A stretch of DNA of 64,000 nucleotides from JADJXV01 sp046328995 (GCA_046328995.1 JAXLVN010000002.1:930001-994000), one strand, 5' to 3'; counted from the stretch's first letter, positions 1 to 8,849 are shown. Notes: generated from the letters alone by a model not told the origin. Numbers and translations: made by a program.

Positions 1-1728
1 TTCTTATTTCGCTCATTAGACATGGAAATTGCTTCCGGTAATGCAGCCGGTAAAGTACGCGTTCTGATACAGTTAGGTAAATTGTACATTCATTCTCATT
101 CTATACCGGAGTATGTGAAGTTACTGGAAGATCATCTCCCGGACATAGAACAAGAAAATAACATCGTGGCACTTGCCGAAATTCTCAATCGAGCCGGCGC
201 ATTTTGCATCATCATGATGAATGAACCGGATAAAGGATATCAGTATGCTCTTCGTGCACTTACCTGTAGCCAACAATGCGGCAGTAAGGTAATGGAGGGG
301 CTCGCATACAATAGTTTGGGAGCTTATTATTGGTATAAAGGAGATGCCGGTCGGACTATTGAGCATTTTTTATTATCAGTTGCTGCCATGGAGGAAGAGG
401 GCAATCTTACCCATCTGGTCAAATTACTTTCAGATGCTGCATTCGGCTATGAGTTAGTTGGCGAATACGAAGATGCTCTGGCAATGAACCTCAGAGCAAA
501 AACCATTATAGATGAAATTGGTCAGGAAAAGCAACTCCTAGGTTGGGTTGAATGCGGCATCGGTATGGCGAAGCTTCGCTTAGGTGATGCAGAGTCGGCA
601 CTCGAACATTTTGCCCATTCGATAGAGAATATCAACCCTGCGTTCGACCAGCATGCTTTGGGCTATGCCTATTATTATAAAGGAGAAGCATTGTCAACGC
701 TTGGACGCTATGAGGAGAGTTATCAGGCATTTATGCAATCGCTCGACTGTAGAAAACAAACCAAGACAAACCATGAAATTGCTGACACGCAGTGTGAAAT
801 TGCGAAGCTCTTAGTACGGCAAGGGAAAGTACAGGAAGCGACTGCGATGCTCCGGGAGTCACTGTCACTCGTCGAAAGTATGGACTCCAAGACCGTCATT
901 TCGTCGATACACAAGGCACTCTCCGAAGCATATTTTCAAGCAGGAAAATATGCCGAAGCGTATGAGTATCTGCAAAAACATGTCGTCGTTCGCGATGAGA
1001 TACAGAGTCAGGAAAGCGCGAAAAAAGCCGCCAGTCTGAAGTATCTTCATGAGCGTGAACTACACCAAAAAGAACAAAAAACAGTGTTGGAAATTCTCTA
1101 CAAAACCCTTCCGCATACAATCGCAGACCGGATGATCGCCGGTGAGACGGTGATCGCCGATCATTATAAATCGGTATCGGTACTTTTTGCCGATGTTGTC
1201 GGATTTACCCCAATGACCTCTGCGATGCCACCAAGTAGTATCCTCCGATTTATGAATTTTCTTTTTGGTGAATTTGATACGATTGCCTCGAAATACGGAT
1301 GCGAACGTATCAAAACCATCGGCGACGGCTACATGGCTGTCTGCGGCGCACCGGTGATGTTTGAAAACCATGCCGAACGCCTTGCCTGCATGGCTGTCGA
1401 TATGATGAAGGATATCTCGCTCCCGGAAGACATCCGCGCATTCCTGACCACCGGACAACGCTTTAGTCTGCGTATCGGACTCCATTGCGGAGAAATTACC
1501 GCCGGTCTCATTGGCACCGGAAAACTCGCTTATGATATTTACGGCGATGCAGTCAACACCGCATCACGCATGGAATCGCATGGCGAAGCAGGGAAAATCC
1601 ATTGTACCGAAGATTTTATGAACGCATTGTCCGTGTCGTCCGATGCCTCATTTCACTTCCACGAACGCGGTGAGATGGTAATCAAAGGCAAGGGAAAGAT
1701 GAAAACATACTTTTTAAAACCTATTTAA
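1..1728 (+). CDS. TPR-repeat class III adenylate cyclase (5' end probably outside window)
   Basis: Makes cAMP from ATP; probably a cytosolic signalling enzyme, as no membrane segment is visible. The first ~350 residues (counted from the ATG at 22) are TPR-like helix pairs, followed by a short coiled stretch and a C-terminal guanylate/adenylate cyclase domain. Both metal-binding aspartates are present (D391 in 'VLFADVVGF', D435 in 'KTIGDGYMAV'). K431 and D505 are the adenine-selecting pair, and N512 and R516 are the transition-state residues, so it should be active and ATP-specific. The frame is open to base 1, and the ATG at 22 falls inside what looks like an ongoing TPR helix, so the real start may lie upstream. 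The next gene starts 10 bp after the stop and may be co-transcribed. The cyclase call is firm; what the TPR part binds is unknown. Confidence 0.9.
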   Translation, partial: FLFRSLDMEIASGNAAGKVRVLIQLGKLYIHSHSIPEYVKLLEDHLPDIEQENNIVALAEILNRAGAFCIIMMNEPDKGYQYALRALTCSQQCGSKVMEGLAYNSLGAYYWYKGDAGRTIEHFLLSVAAMEEEGNLTHLVKLLSDAAFGYELVGEYEDALAMNLRAKTIIDEIGQEKQLLGWVECGIGMAKLRLGDAESALEHFAHSIENINPAFDQHALGYAYYYKGEALSTLGRYEESYQAFMQSLDCRKQTKTNHEIADTQCEIAKLLVRQGKVQEATAMLRESLSLVESMDSKTVISSIHKALSEAYFQAGKYAEAYEYLQKHVVVRDEIQSQESAKKAASLKYLHERELHQKEQKTVLEILYKTLPHTIADRMIAGETVIADHYKSVSVLFADVVGFTPMTSAMPPSSILRFMNFLFGEFDTIASKYGCERIKTIGDGYMAVCGAPVMFENHAERLACMAVDMMKDISLPEDIRAFLTTGQRFSLRIGLHCGEITAGLIGTGKLAYDIYGDAVNTASRMESHGEAGKIHCTEDFMNALSVSSDASFHFHERGEMVIKGKGKMKTYFLKPI

Positions 1729-1738
1729 TAATAAAGAG

Positions 1739-2644
1739 ATGCAGCAATTCTACACCTTCCTTCGCGAAAATATCCTCCTTGCTGTCTTCGGTCTCGTCGG
1801 CGCAGCCGGACTCGCAGCAGCCCTGTTTTTCTCGTACGATACGCTCATGTTTTTGCAGAATGCCGCTCCTGCCCGTGGCGTCGTCTCCGCAATCCGACGT
1901 CATGCCGGCAATTCTACCTCACCCGTCATTCAATTCCACCTGCCGAATGGCAAGCGCGCTGAATATGTGTCCGGGGTCGAGAGCTCGACCGAACACTACA
2001 CCGTCGGTGAAGAAGTACAGATGCTGTATCTTCCTTCAGATCCAAGCGGTTCGGCGCGTATTGATGATTTTTTCGAACTCTGGCTGCTGCCCATTGTGTT
2101 TGGTTCACTCGGCGTAGTTTTTGGTGGTATTCCGGTGGGCATTTGGCTGTATGACCGACGTTCAGCCGGTACAAAATCCATGACACTTCAGGAGAGGATG
2201 GAAGAAGCGAAAAAGAATAACCGTATGAATTCTAATGGAGTTGAATCGACGGCAATGTCACCTAAACTGCTCCGGATTTTCCCGTCTATCGGAATTTTCC
2301 TGCTCCTGCTTGCCGGATTTTTCACATGGAAGCATTACCGGTTTATACAAACAGCACCCCAGTACAGAGCGGTGGTCATTGCCAATGAATGGCGGAGTAA
2401 GTCTATCTATCCGGTCTATGAATTTGTTGACCAAAGTGGTGATACTATTCATGCCTATAGTACCACCGGCACGAATCCTGCAATGTTTGCTATCGGAGAA
2501 TCAGCCGAAATCTACTATGACCCACATGACAATTCCGCCGAAGCCAAGGGATTCTTTATTGAATGGTTCGCCGTGTTGATTCTAGGAGGTATCGGTACTC
2601 TGTTTACCGGTATCGGATTGATTCTTCTGCGTGTTTTTCGCTAA
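1739..2644 (+). CDS. Membrane protein with two DUF3592 domains
   Basis: A 301-residue membrane protein containing two copies of a DUF3592-like module. Each copy has a transmembrane helix, an extracytoplasmic beta domain with the pattern 'ARGVV...P(V/I)..F', 'YTVGEEVQMLYLPSDP' in the first copy and 'FAIGESAEIYYDPHD' in the second, and then a second helix. The helices lie near residues 12-38, 110-135, 180-197 and 275-298. The function of the family is unknown. The ATG follows a purine-rich 'aaagag' stretch 10 bp after the cyclase stop, so the two may form an operon. The internal duplication is clear from the sequence; no catalytic motif is visible. Confidence 0.75.
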   Translation: MQQFYTFLRENILLAVFGLVGAAGLAAALFFSYDTLMFLQNAAPARGVVSAIRRHAGNSTSPVIQFHLPNGKRAEYVSGVESSTEHYTVGEEVQMLYLPSDPSGSARIDDFFELWLLPIVFGSLGVVFGGIPVGIWLYDRRSAGTKSMTLQERMEEAKKNNRMNSNGVESTAMSPKLLRIFPSIGIFLLLLAGFFTWKHYRFIQTAPQYRAVVIANEWRSKSIYPVYEFVDQSGDTIHAYSTTGTNPAMFAIGESAEIYYDPHDNSAEAKGFFIEWFAVLILGGIGTLFTGIGLILLRVFR

Positions 2645-2738
2645 CATTCTCGTTCAGCCGGTGCATGGAACTCTTTAAAATATATACTCCTTCCGGCAAG
2701 GAGAATATCGCACAAGGTGATTGGAAAGGAATACTATC

Positions 2739-4049
2739 ATGGACAAACAAGTGACGAACCATCCTCAGGACGCCCAATCGGCGGGCACTCCCAAGCACAG
2801 GCATTCCAAAAGCGCTTTTGCGAAGTTCTGGAAAATCCTCGGTCCGGGGCTCGTCACCGGTGCAAGTGACGACGACCCGTCGGGCATTGCCACCTATTCG
2901 CAGGCGGGAGCGGGCTTTGGACTTGCGACCCTGTGGACGGCGCTGATTGCCTTCCCGCTCATGGCGTCAATTCAGCAAATGTGCGCCCGTATTGGACTTG
3001 TAACGTCGCTCGGGCTCACCGGTACGCTCAAAAAAAACTACCCGAAGCCGATTTTGTATGTGATGCTCCTCTTTAGTTTTCCGAGTATTGTGATGAATAT
3101 CGGTGCCGACATCGCCGGCATGGGCGCTGTGGGGAATCTCCTTTTTCCTGCGATTCATGCCTCGTATTTTAGTGTGGCATTCACGATTCTGCTGATGATT
3201 CTCATTATTTACCTGCCGTATCAAAAGATAGCCGCAACGCTCAAATATCTCTGTATCGTGCTGATGGTGTATCTGATTGTCCCGTTTTTGTACAAGCAGG
3301 ACTGGATGCATGTTCTCAGTTCGGCATTCATTCCTACTATTCAATTTAATAAAGAATTTATAGCAATTTTAGTGGGAATTCTCGGCACCACCATCTCGCC
3401 CTATCTTTTCTTCTGGCAAGCAACGATGGAAATGGAGGAAATGAAGCATCGCAAAAAACACCTGATGGTCAATAAAAAAATCATTACGGACATGAAAAAA
3501 GACGTGGATATGGGTATGCTGTTCTCGGGTATTGTGATGTTTTTTATAATACTTACCACCGGCACTGTACTCTTTGACGGCGGCATTCATCAGATCGACA
3601 CCGTCGAACAGGCGGCTCTTGCGCTCAAGCCGCTGGCGGGTGACCTTGCGTATCTGCTGTTTGCGGTGGGTGTGATTGGCACCGGACTCATTGCAATCCC
3701 CGTGCTGAGCGGTTCGCTGTCGTACATCGTGAGCGAAACATTCGGTTGGGAAGAGGGGCTCGACAAAAAATTCCACGAAGCCAAGCCATTCTACGGCGTG
3801 ATGGTGATATCCTTACTCTTAGGATTATCATTAAATTACATCGGAATTTCACCGATTCAAAGTTTGATTTACTCGGCGATACTCTACGGCCTCACAGCGC
3901 CGGTGCTGATTGCCATCATCCTCCACATCGCCAATAATAAAAAGATCATGGGCGACTACACGAATGGACGTGTAGCGAATATTCTCGGCTTCATCACGCT
4001 TCTCATCATGACTGCCGCGGCGGTGATTTTGTTGGTGTTGCAGTTTTAA
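2739..4049 (+). CDS. NRAMP-family (SLC11-like) divalent metal transporter, atypical subgroup
   Basis: An inner-membrane metal-ion transporter of the NRAMP fold, 436 residues, with about eleven hydrophobic segments. I chose the ATG at 2739 because 'ggaaagga' lies at proper spacing before it; an in-frame TTG at 2721 overlaps that site. The first helix has 'GPGLVTGASDDDPSGIATYS' (D46-P47-S48-G49), where canonical Mn/Fe transporters have DPGN. Helix 6 reads 'GTTISPYLFFWQ' (S220-P221-Y222), where canonical members have MPHN. The soft-ligand methionine is therefore missing, and substrate choice may differ from Mn2+/Fe2+; Mg2+ or another hard ion is possible. A second copy of its last 46 codons lies at 8400-8537. 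Family assignment is firm, substrate is not. Confidence 0.88.
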   Translation: MDKQVTNHPQDAQSAGTPKHRHSKSAFAKFWKILGPGLVTGASDDDPSGIATYSQAGAGFGLATLWTALIAFPLMASIQQMCARIGLVTSLGLTGTLKKNYPKPILYVMLLFSFPSIVMNIGADIAGMGAVGNLLFPAIHASYFSVAFTILLMILIIYLPYQKIAATLKYLCIVLMVYLIVPFLYKQDWMHVLSSAFIPTIQFNKEFIAILVGILGTTISPYLFFWQATMEMEEMKHRKKHLMVNKKIITDMKKDVDMGMLFSGIVMFFIILTTGTVLFDGGIHQIDTVEQAALALKPLAGDLAYLLFAVGVIGTGLIAIPVLSGSLSYIVSETFGWEEGLDKKFHEAKPFYGVMVISLLLGLSLNYIGISPIQSLIYSAILYGLTAPVLIAIILHIANNKKIMGDYTNGRVANILGFITLLIMTAAAVILLVLQF

Positions 4050-4056
4050 GTTTTTA

Positions 4057-4117
4057 GTGGTAAGTGGTAAGTGGTGTAAGTGGTAAGCGGTAAGTGGTAA
4101 GTGGTAAGTGGTGTAAG
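4057..4117. repeat. 'gtaagtg' short tandem repeat
   Basis: A run of 'gtaagtggtaagtgg'-type units directly after the transporter stop codon. It is interrupted by the IS630 element and resumes at 5317. Related runs occur at 8544-8653, 27078-27143 and, as reverse complement, 46787-46840. Confidence 0.8.
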
Positions 4118-4175
4118 TACATTGTCATTTAAGTTTTGACAGAAAGCGCTATATTGTCATTTTTTTGGAGGAACC

Positions 4176-4610
4176 ATGGCAAAATCTCATCTTCGATTGA
4201 GTAAAACAGATCGAACAGAATTACAAGCACTATCAAAACAGAATACCTTGTCGGTTAAGATTTACAAGCGGGTTTTATATCTGCTTGCCTTAGATGCCGG
4301 ACGAACCTATCAATCAATTACGAAGGAATATTCGATAACGCCACCGGTACTTCGACGATTGATAGATAAATACAAAGCATTTGGTTTAACAGGACTTTAC
4401 GACAAGCCCAGATCCGGTCGTCCGGTTGTTATTTCCGGCCAACAACGGGCACAAATCACAGCATTGGCGTGTAGTCAGGCACCCGAAGGCTATGCAAAGT
4501 GGTCGTTACGCTTACTCTCCGAGAAGATTGTCGAATTAGAGATTTGCGAGCATATTAGCCATGAGCATGTATCAAAGATATTAAAAAAAACGAACTTCAA
4601 CCGCACCTGA
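4176..4610 (+). CDS. IS630-family transposase, N-terminal part (helix-turn-helix)
   Basis: This 144-codon frame encodes the DNA-binding half of an IS630 transposase: a helix-turn-helix ('GRTYQSITKEYSITPPVLRR') followed by a second winged-helix segment with 'GLTGLYDKPRSGRP'. A good 'ggagg' ribosome site at 4168-4172 precedes the ATG. The frame ends shortly after an A8 run at 4583-4590. From that run the -1 frame continues as KNELQPHLKRTW, which matches how intact IS630 proteins continue. The full protein is therefore made either by -1 frameshifting or transcript slippage on the A run, or the true run is A9 and one base is missing here. Confidence 0.85.
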   Translation: MAKSHLRLSKTDRTELQALSKQNTLSVKIYKRVLYLLALDAGRTYQSITKEYSITPPVLRRLIDKYKAFGLTGLYDKPRSGRPVVISGQQRAQITALACSQAPEGYAKWSLRLLSEKIVELEICEHISHEHVSKILKKTNFNRT

Positions 4611-4657
4611 AGCGCACATGGTGCATAGCAAAAGTTGACGGCATCTTCTTAGCCAAG

Positions 4658-5305
4658 ATGGAGAAGATTCTTCAGCTTTATGCTCTGGAATACAATCCTG
4701 ATTTCCCTGTTGTATGCTTCGATGAACGTCCCTGCTTTCTTATTGGCGATAGAGTTGAACCCATAGCGATGCAAACAGGCGTAGTGGCCAAGGAGCACTA
4801 CTCTTACTCTAAGAACGGCTCCTGTAGTTTGCTTGCGATGATTGAACCTTTGAGCGGAAAACGCTGTGCTCAGGTCTATGATCAGCGAACAAAGAAAGAG
4901 TACACATTATTCATGCAGGAGATAGCTAAAGCATATCCAACGGCTCATAAAATAAGAGTAGTACAAGACAATCTTAACACGCACAACACGGGTTCATTTT
5001 ACGAACATCTGCCTGCAGAGCAAGCATTGGCGTTGGCTGAGCGATTTGAATTTTACTATACGCCGAACTCCTCATCGTGGCTCAACATGATAGAAATTGA
5101 ATTTTCAGCGTTAACGAAACAGTGTCTCAATCGTAGAATTCCAAACAAAGAAAAGCTAGCTCAAGAGATAGTTGCCATCATCAAACGCAGAAATGATAAA
5201 GCAATAAAAATTGAATGGCAATTCTCGATTAAGACCGCAAGAACAAAGATGGCAACTAAATATCAGAAGGTCAATCCTGATAATAGAACATCTGACAAAA
5301 CTTAG
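4658..5305 (+). CDS. IS630-family transposase, C-terminal DDE catalytic part
   Basis: The catalytic RNase H-like half of the transposase. Its frame is open from the A8 run at about 4583; the ATG at 4658 is only the first in-frame methionine and probably not a real start. All three acidic positions are visible: 'VVCFDERP', 'VVQDNLNTH' and 'SWLNMIEIEF'. The C-terminus has the usual basic tail. It ends 9 bp inside the right inverted-repeat boundary. With the upstream frame it makes one protein of normal IS630 length, so the element may still be mobile if the frames are joined. Confidence 0.85.
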   Translation: MEKILQLYALEYNPDFPVVCFDERPCFLIGDRVEPIAMQTGVVAKEHYSYSKNGSCSLLAMIEPLSGKRCAQVYDQRTKKEYTLFMQEIAKAYPTAHKIRVVQDNLNTHNTGSFYEHLPAEQALALAERFEFYYTPNSSSWLNMIEIEFSALTKQCLNRRIPNKEKLAQEIVAIIKRRNDKAIKIEWQFSIKTARTKMATKYQKVNPDNRTSDKT

Positions 5306-5316
5306 ATGACAATGTA

Positions 5317-5365
5317 GTAAGTGGTAAGTGGTAAGTGGTGTAAGTGGTAAGTGGTAAGTGGTAAG
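5317..5365. repeat. 'gtaagtg' short tandem repeat, right of the IS630 element
   Basis: Continuation of the run at 4057-4117, split by the insertion sequence. It ends in 'gtaagagaggaat', which is also found at the end of the run at 8544-8653, so the two loci share a longer duplicated block. Confidence 0.75.
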
Positions 5366-5460
5366 AGAGGAATGTATCGAGCAGGGTTTTAGAGGGTGCC
5401 ATACTTTTGTCCTTTTCGTTCCTTATGTCCCTTATGTCCCTTTGCACCCCACACCATATC

Positions 5461-5534
5461 TTCGACTCCGCCGGGGTCGTGGAAGATGTTTGTATTCAAC
5501 ATGCTACAAACGTTCAATCCCTCCGGGATTACGA
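5461..5534. repeat. 74-bp intergenic repeat, copy A
   Basis: Begins 'ttcgactccgccggggtcgt' and ends near 'caatccctccgggatt'. It contains two GC-rich hairpin arms around 'tgtattcaa...gctacaaa'. Further copies are at 8757-8830, 9930-10003 and 10151-10224, all within 5 kb. Confidence 0.75.
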
Positions 5535-5593
5535 TGTCACAACCAAGCAAATCGTAGTCTTTGGCGGGCTGGGTGGGAATTTACACAACACTT

Positions 5594-6856
5594 CTATTTT
5601 GCCGAGTCATTGCTTGTCGCCAGCATTATTGGTCGTAATTTTTTTGCGAGTTTCTCTATTGTCAGCCCTTGAATAATGATACTGAATAACACACAAAAAT
5701 ATGTTGTGATTAATACTATGCTCTTTGCTTCGCTGTCTGGTAATGAGAGTACCAAAGCCAAAGAAAGCCCACCACGTAAACCTCCCCATGCAATTATAGG
5801 AGCATCTTTTAAGGAAAGTTGTAAAAAATTCTTGAGTGTAAGAATTGGTATGAAGACAACGCATAGCCGAGAAAACAGCACAATGAAAATTGATATAAAT
5901 CCCAATGCTATATACTCTATTTTGAAATCGATAACGATGAGAACAAATGCAATGAGAATAAATAAAATTGCATTTAATATGACATCTACCAGCTCCCAGA
6001 ACTTATGTACATATTCTTGGGTTGTGTTGCTCATAGCAATGTCTCTATTGTAATTACCTGTCACCAGACCCATCACAACCATTGCTAACGCACCTGAAAT
6101 ATGGAAGTTGTTAGAAATTGCATATCCTCCCATGACCGATGCAAGCGTAAGCAATACTTCCGTCTCATAATGATCGATTGACTTTAGCAGTAAATGCAGA
6201 ATATACCCTAAAACCAAACCAATTACTATTCCACCTACGGCTTCTTGTATGAAGAGAATTCCAAAATGAGAGATGCTTAAGCTCCCGGTATGTAATGTTT
6301 CTAAGAGTGCAATGAAGACCACAACTCCTACACCATCATTAAACAGACTCTCTCCTACAATGGTAGTCTCGATTTTTTGGGGAACATTGGCTTTGGTGAG
6401 TATCCCTAAGACTGCAATCGGATCGGTCGGCGATATGAGTGCTCCGAAGAGTAAACAATAGATAAAATCAATATTTACATGGATTAGTTGAGCACTATAA
6501 TACAACAACCCTGCTATTATTATTGTGGAAATAAGCACTCCACCCAAGGCAAAGGTGATGATTGGTCTTATCTGTTTTTTTATGTGTCCCCAATCTGTAT
6601 GCAATGAACCGGCAAAGAGCAAAAATCCTAATAGAATATTCAATATCACCTTGTCGATATGGGTATTTACTATGAAAGCTTTAATGTCGCCAAGCGGTAA
6701 ATCTAACCAAAATCGCGCACTGATAATGAGGATTGACAAAAAAGTGGAGAGAGTGAACAGGCCAATTACAAAGGGTAATTTTAAATAGCGGTGATTGATA
6801 TAGGCGAACGCAGCAGATAAAAGGGTTAGATATATTACTACAGTGTATGCATCCAT
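5594..6856 (-). CDS. CPA1-family Na+(K+)/H+ antiporter
   Basis: A 420-residue inner-membrane cation/proton antiporter with about twelve hydrophobic segments. CPA1 hallmarks are visible: 'SPTDPIAVLGIL' (T144-D145-P146) in the unwound helix region, 'GESLFNDGVGVVVF' (N173-D174, the ion-binding ND pair), and 'WGGLRGGLSLALVLSLP' near residue 375 with the conserved arginine. It should exchange Na+ or K+ for H+ and help pH or salt homeostasis. The next gene upstream on this strand (DUF389) ends 6 bp before its start, so they form an operon. Both genes are clearly richer in A+T than the neighbouring housekeeping genes, which suggests transfer. No C-terminal regulatory domain is present. Confidence 0.9.
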   Translation of the reverse strand: MDAYTVVIYLTLLSAAFAYINHRYLKLPFVIGLFTLSTFLSILIISARFWLDLPLGDIKAFIVNTHIDKVILNILLGFLLFAGSLHTDWGHIKKQIRPIITFALGGVLISTIIIAGLLYYSAQLIHVNIDFIYCLLFGALISPTDPIAVLGILTKANVPQKIETTIVGESLFNDGVGVVVFIALLETLHTGSLSISHFGILFIQEAVGGIVIGLVLGYILHLLLKSIDHYETEVLLTLASVMGGYAISNNFHISGALAMVVMGLVTGNYNRDIAMSNTTQEYVHKFWELVDVILNAILFILIAFVLIVIDFKIEYIALGFISIFIVLFSRLCVVFIPILTLKNFLQLSLKDAPIIAWGGLRGGLSLALVLSLPDSEAKSIVLITTYFCVLFSIIIQGLTIEKLAKKLRPIMLATSNDSAK

Positions 6857-6862
6857 GGTATA

Positions 6863-8167
6863 TTATTGATTAATGACTTCAATCTCGGAAATCGAGAGCT
6901 TTTTTTGCATCCAAATTTTGAGTTTATTTTTATCACTATCATTAAGCTTAGGATTGGCTTGATAGATGAAGACTGTTTTCACATAACTGGTGTCGCTTGA
7001 AAAGTAGGTAAGATTGTTGACAGCTATGGAAAGTACGCTGGGGAATATAATTTTAACTTCACTGAAAATTTGCTTGTCATCGAATGTATTTTTTGATAAT
7101 TCACTCTTTAAATCTACAATTTGTTTGTCTTTTTCTTCGAGAATTCTGTCTTTCTTTGTTACTTCGTTGAGAATGTCATCTCGCAAAGCATTGATATTGT
7201 CTGTTGAGTTTTGCTTAATCGTTAGGATCGTATTGTGAAGTCCGTAATTGTTCAATTTGCTGTTGAGTGTATGTATCTCTTCACTGGTAAAGACTTTATT
7301 TAAGAACGCCAATTCAATTGTACCTAAGGATACGGAATACTTTGTCTTTTTAAAGATAATTGTGTATCCTTTGTCGATGAATTCGTTCTCAATAAAAGTC
7401 TCTACTCCATGCTTAAATTGCTGCTGCTTATACAGGGAAAAGGCAAAATATGTGCTAGGAAGGAGCATCAATACAATGATAGCTGTCATTCCATACTTTA
7501 ATCTTTTTTGGTGTTTTACATCTGCGTCTTTTTTAGATGGATACTTGAGATATTTAACAATCGTAAAGGTAGAAATGCAGATAAATACACAATTAATCGC
7601 ATATAAAAATAACGCTCCAAAGAAAAATTTAAAGTTCCCTGTTGCCAAGCCAAAGCCCGCCGTGCACAGTGGTGGCATCAACGCCGTAGCGATGGCCACC
7701 CCGGGAATCGGGTTGCCTTTTTCTACACGCGTGATAGCAATTACGCCTACCAAGCCCCCAAAAAAAGCTATAAGTACATCATAGATATTAGGAGACGTGC
7801 GCGCAATTAGCTCCGATTGAGCTTCTTTAAATGGACTTACATAAAAATATATAGTGGAGACGATAAGTCCGACCAAAGTAGCAATGAAGAGATTTATAAT
7901 TGATTTTTTTAAGAGGTCAAAATCATATATCGCTAACGCAAATCCTGATCCGACTATCGGACCCATGAGTGGTGAAATAAGCATTGCCCCGATAATAACG
8001 GCTGTTGAATTTACATTCAGACCAATAGAAGCAACAAAAATTGCTCCGGCTAAGATCCAAAGGTTAGATCCGGTAAATGAAATGTTATTCGTTACGGTTT
8101 GTAAGGTTTTTTGCTTATCTTCTTCACCATTATGAAGGTTAAACAATACACCCTTTAGGTATGTCAT
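6863..8167 (-). CDS. DUF389 family membrane protein
   Basis: A 434-residue membrane protein of the DUF389 (TIGR00341-like) family. The N-terminal half has about six hydrophobic helices with the family signature 'GLNVNSTAVIIGAMLISPLM' followed by GPIVG, and later 'VAIATALMPPLCTAGFGLA'. After about residue 215 comes a further membrane helix, a charged extracytoplasmic part and a coiled-coil segment near 330-355. Its biochemical function is unknown; a transport role is often guessed. It lies directly upstream of the CPA1 antiporter in the same orientation with 6 bp between them, so a joint role in ion homeostasis is plausible but not shown. A+T content is high compared with the genes around. Confidence 0.85.
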   Translation of the reverse strand: MTYLKGVLFNLHNGEEDKQKTLQTVTNNISFTGSNLWILAGAIFVASIGLNVNSTAVIIGAMLISPLMGPIVGSGFALAIYDFDLLKKSIINLFIATLVGLIVSTIYFYVSPFKEAQSELIARTSPNIYDVLIAFFGGLVGVIAITRVEKGNPIPGVAIATALMPPLCTAGFGLATGNFKFFFGALFLYAINCVFICISTFTIVKYLKYPSKKDADVKHQKRLKYGMTAIIVLMLLPSTYFAFSLYKQQQFKHGVETFIENEFIDKGYTIIFKKTKYSVSLGTIELAFLNKVFTSEEIHTLNSKLNNYGLHNTILTIKQNSTDNINALRDDILNEVTKKDRILEEKDKQIVDLKSELSKNTFDDKQIFSEVKIIFPSVLSIAVNNLTYFSSDTSYVKTVFIYQANPKLNDSDKNKLKIWMQKKLSISEIEVINQ

Positions 8168-8399
8168 ACTATGGCCTGTATTTTTGGAAGAAGTAGTTTA
8201 AATTCCTGCGTGAAGCTTCACTGACCTAGCACAAATATAAACGATACAACTCATACCGGCACTACAACGCTGTGCGTAACAACAAAAAACAAGTCTAATC
8301 CGAGAAATGACAAGCAAGACGACGACGATAGCACATAGAACTCATACTGTATCGATATTCAGGCAGATATATCAGAGAATGACCCCCTAAAGGCAAGTC

Positions 8400-8537
8400 G
8401 CCATCATCCTCCACATCGCCAATAATAAAAAGATTATGGGCGACTACACCAATGGCCGCTTAGCGAATATACTCGGCTTCATTACGCTTCTCATCATGAC
8501 CGCTGCTGCGGTGATTTTGCTGGTGTTGCAGTTTTAA
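8400..8537 (+). pseudogene. Remnant: duplicated 3' end of the NRAMP-family transporter gene
   Basis: This 138-bp piece aligns without gaps to 3912-4049, the last 45 codons plus stop of the intact transporter gene. By hand count there are about 11 mismatches, nearly all synonymous; the encoded peptide differs only at one Val/Leu. No start codon or upstream coding homology remains; the match begins abruptly at 8400. The similarity continues past the stop into the 'gtaagtg' repeats and into the 74-bp repeat. It is either what is left of a tandem paralogue or the displaced gene end after an insertion. Confidence 0.85.
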
Positions 8538-8543
8538 GTTTTT

Positions 8544-8653
8544 AGTGGTAAGTGGTGTAAGTGGTAAGTTGTAAGTGGTAAGTGGTAAGTGGTGTAAGTG
8601 GTAAGTGGTGTAAGTAGTGTAAGTGGTAAGTAGTAAGTGGTGTAAGTGGTAAG
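8544..8653. repeat. 'gtaagtg' short tandem repeat, second locus
   Basis: About 110 bp of 'gtaagtggtgtaagtggtaag'-like units lacking strict periodicity, directly after the duplicated gene end. Matches the run behind the intact transporter gene. Confidence 0.75.
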
Positions 8654-8756
8654 AGAGGAATATACTCATTCGAAATTGAGAATTCCCATCCTTATATCAC
8701 CTATGTCTCTTTCGTCCCCTTAAGTCCCTTATGTCCCCTCGCACCGCACCACCACA

Positions 8757-8830
8757 TTCGACTCCGCTGGAGTCGTGAAACTCGTTTGTATTCAATGTGC
8801 TACAAACATTCAATCCCTCTGGGATTGAGA
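8757..8830. repeat. 74-bp intergenic repeat, copy B
   Basis: Same unit as at 5461-5534 with several base changes. It follows the duplicated transporter 3' end and tandem repeat in the same order as copy A does. Confidence 0.7.
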
Positions 8831-8849
8831 ATAAAATATATCCCAAAAA

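Larger units (their letters stand above)
4120..5314 (+). mobile_element. IS630-family insertion sequence, complete ends
   Basis: A 1195-bp element bounded by 24-bp inverted repeats (4120-4143 and 5291-5314) that differ at two positions. Both ends are flanked by TA (4118-4119, 5315-5316), the usual IS630/Tc1 target duplication. It carries a transposase in two frames and has landed inside the 'gtaagtg' repeat run. The near-intact ends suggest a fairly recent insertion. Confidence 0.9.
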
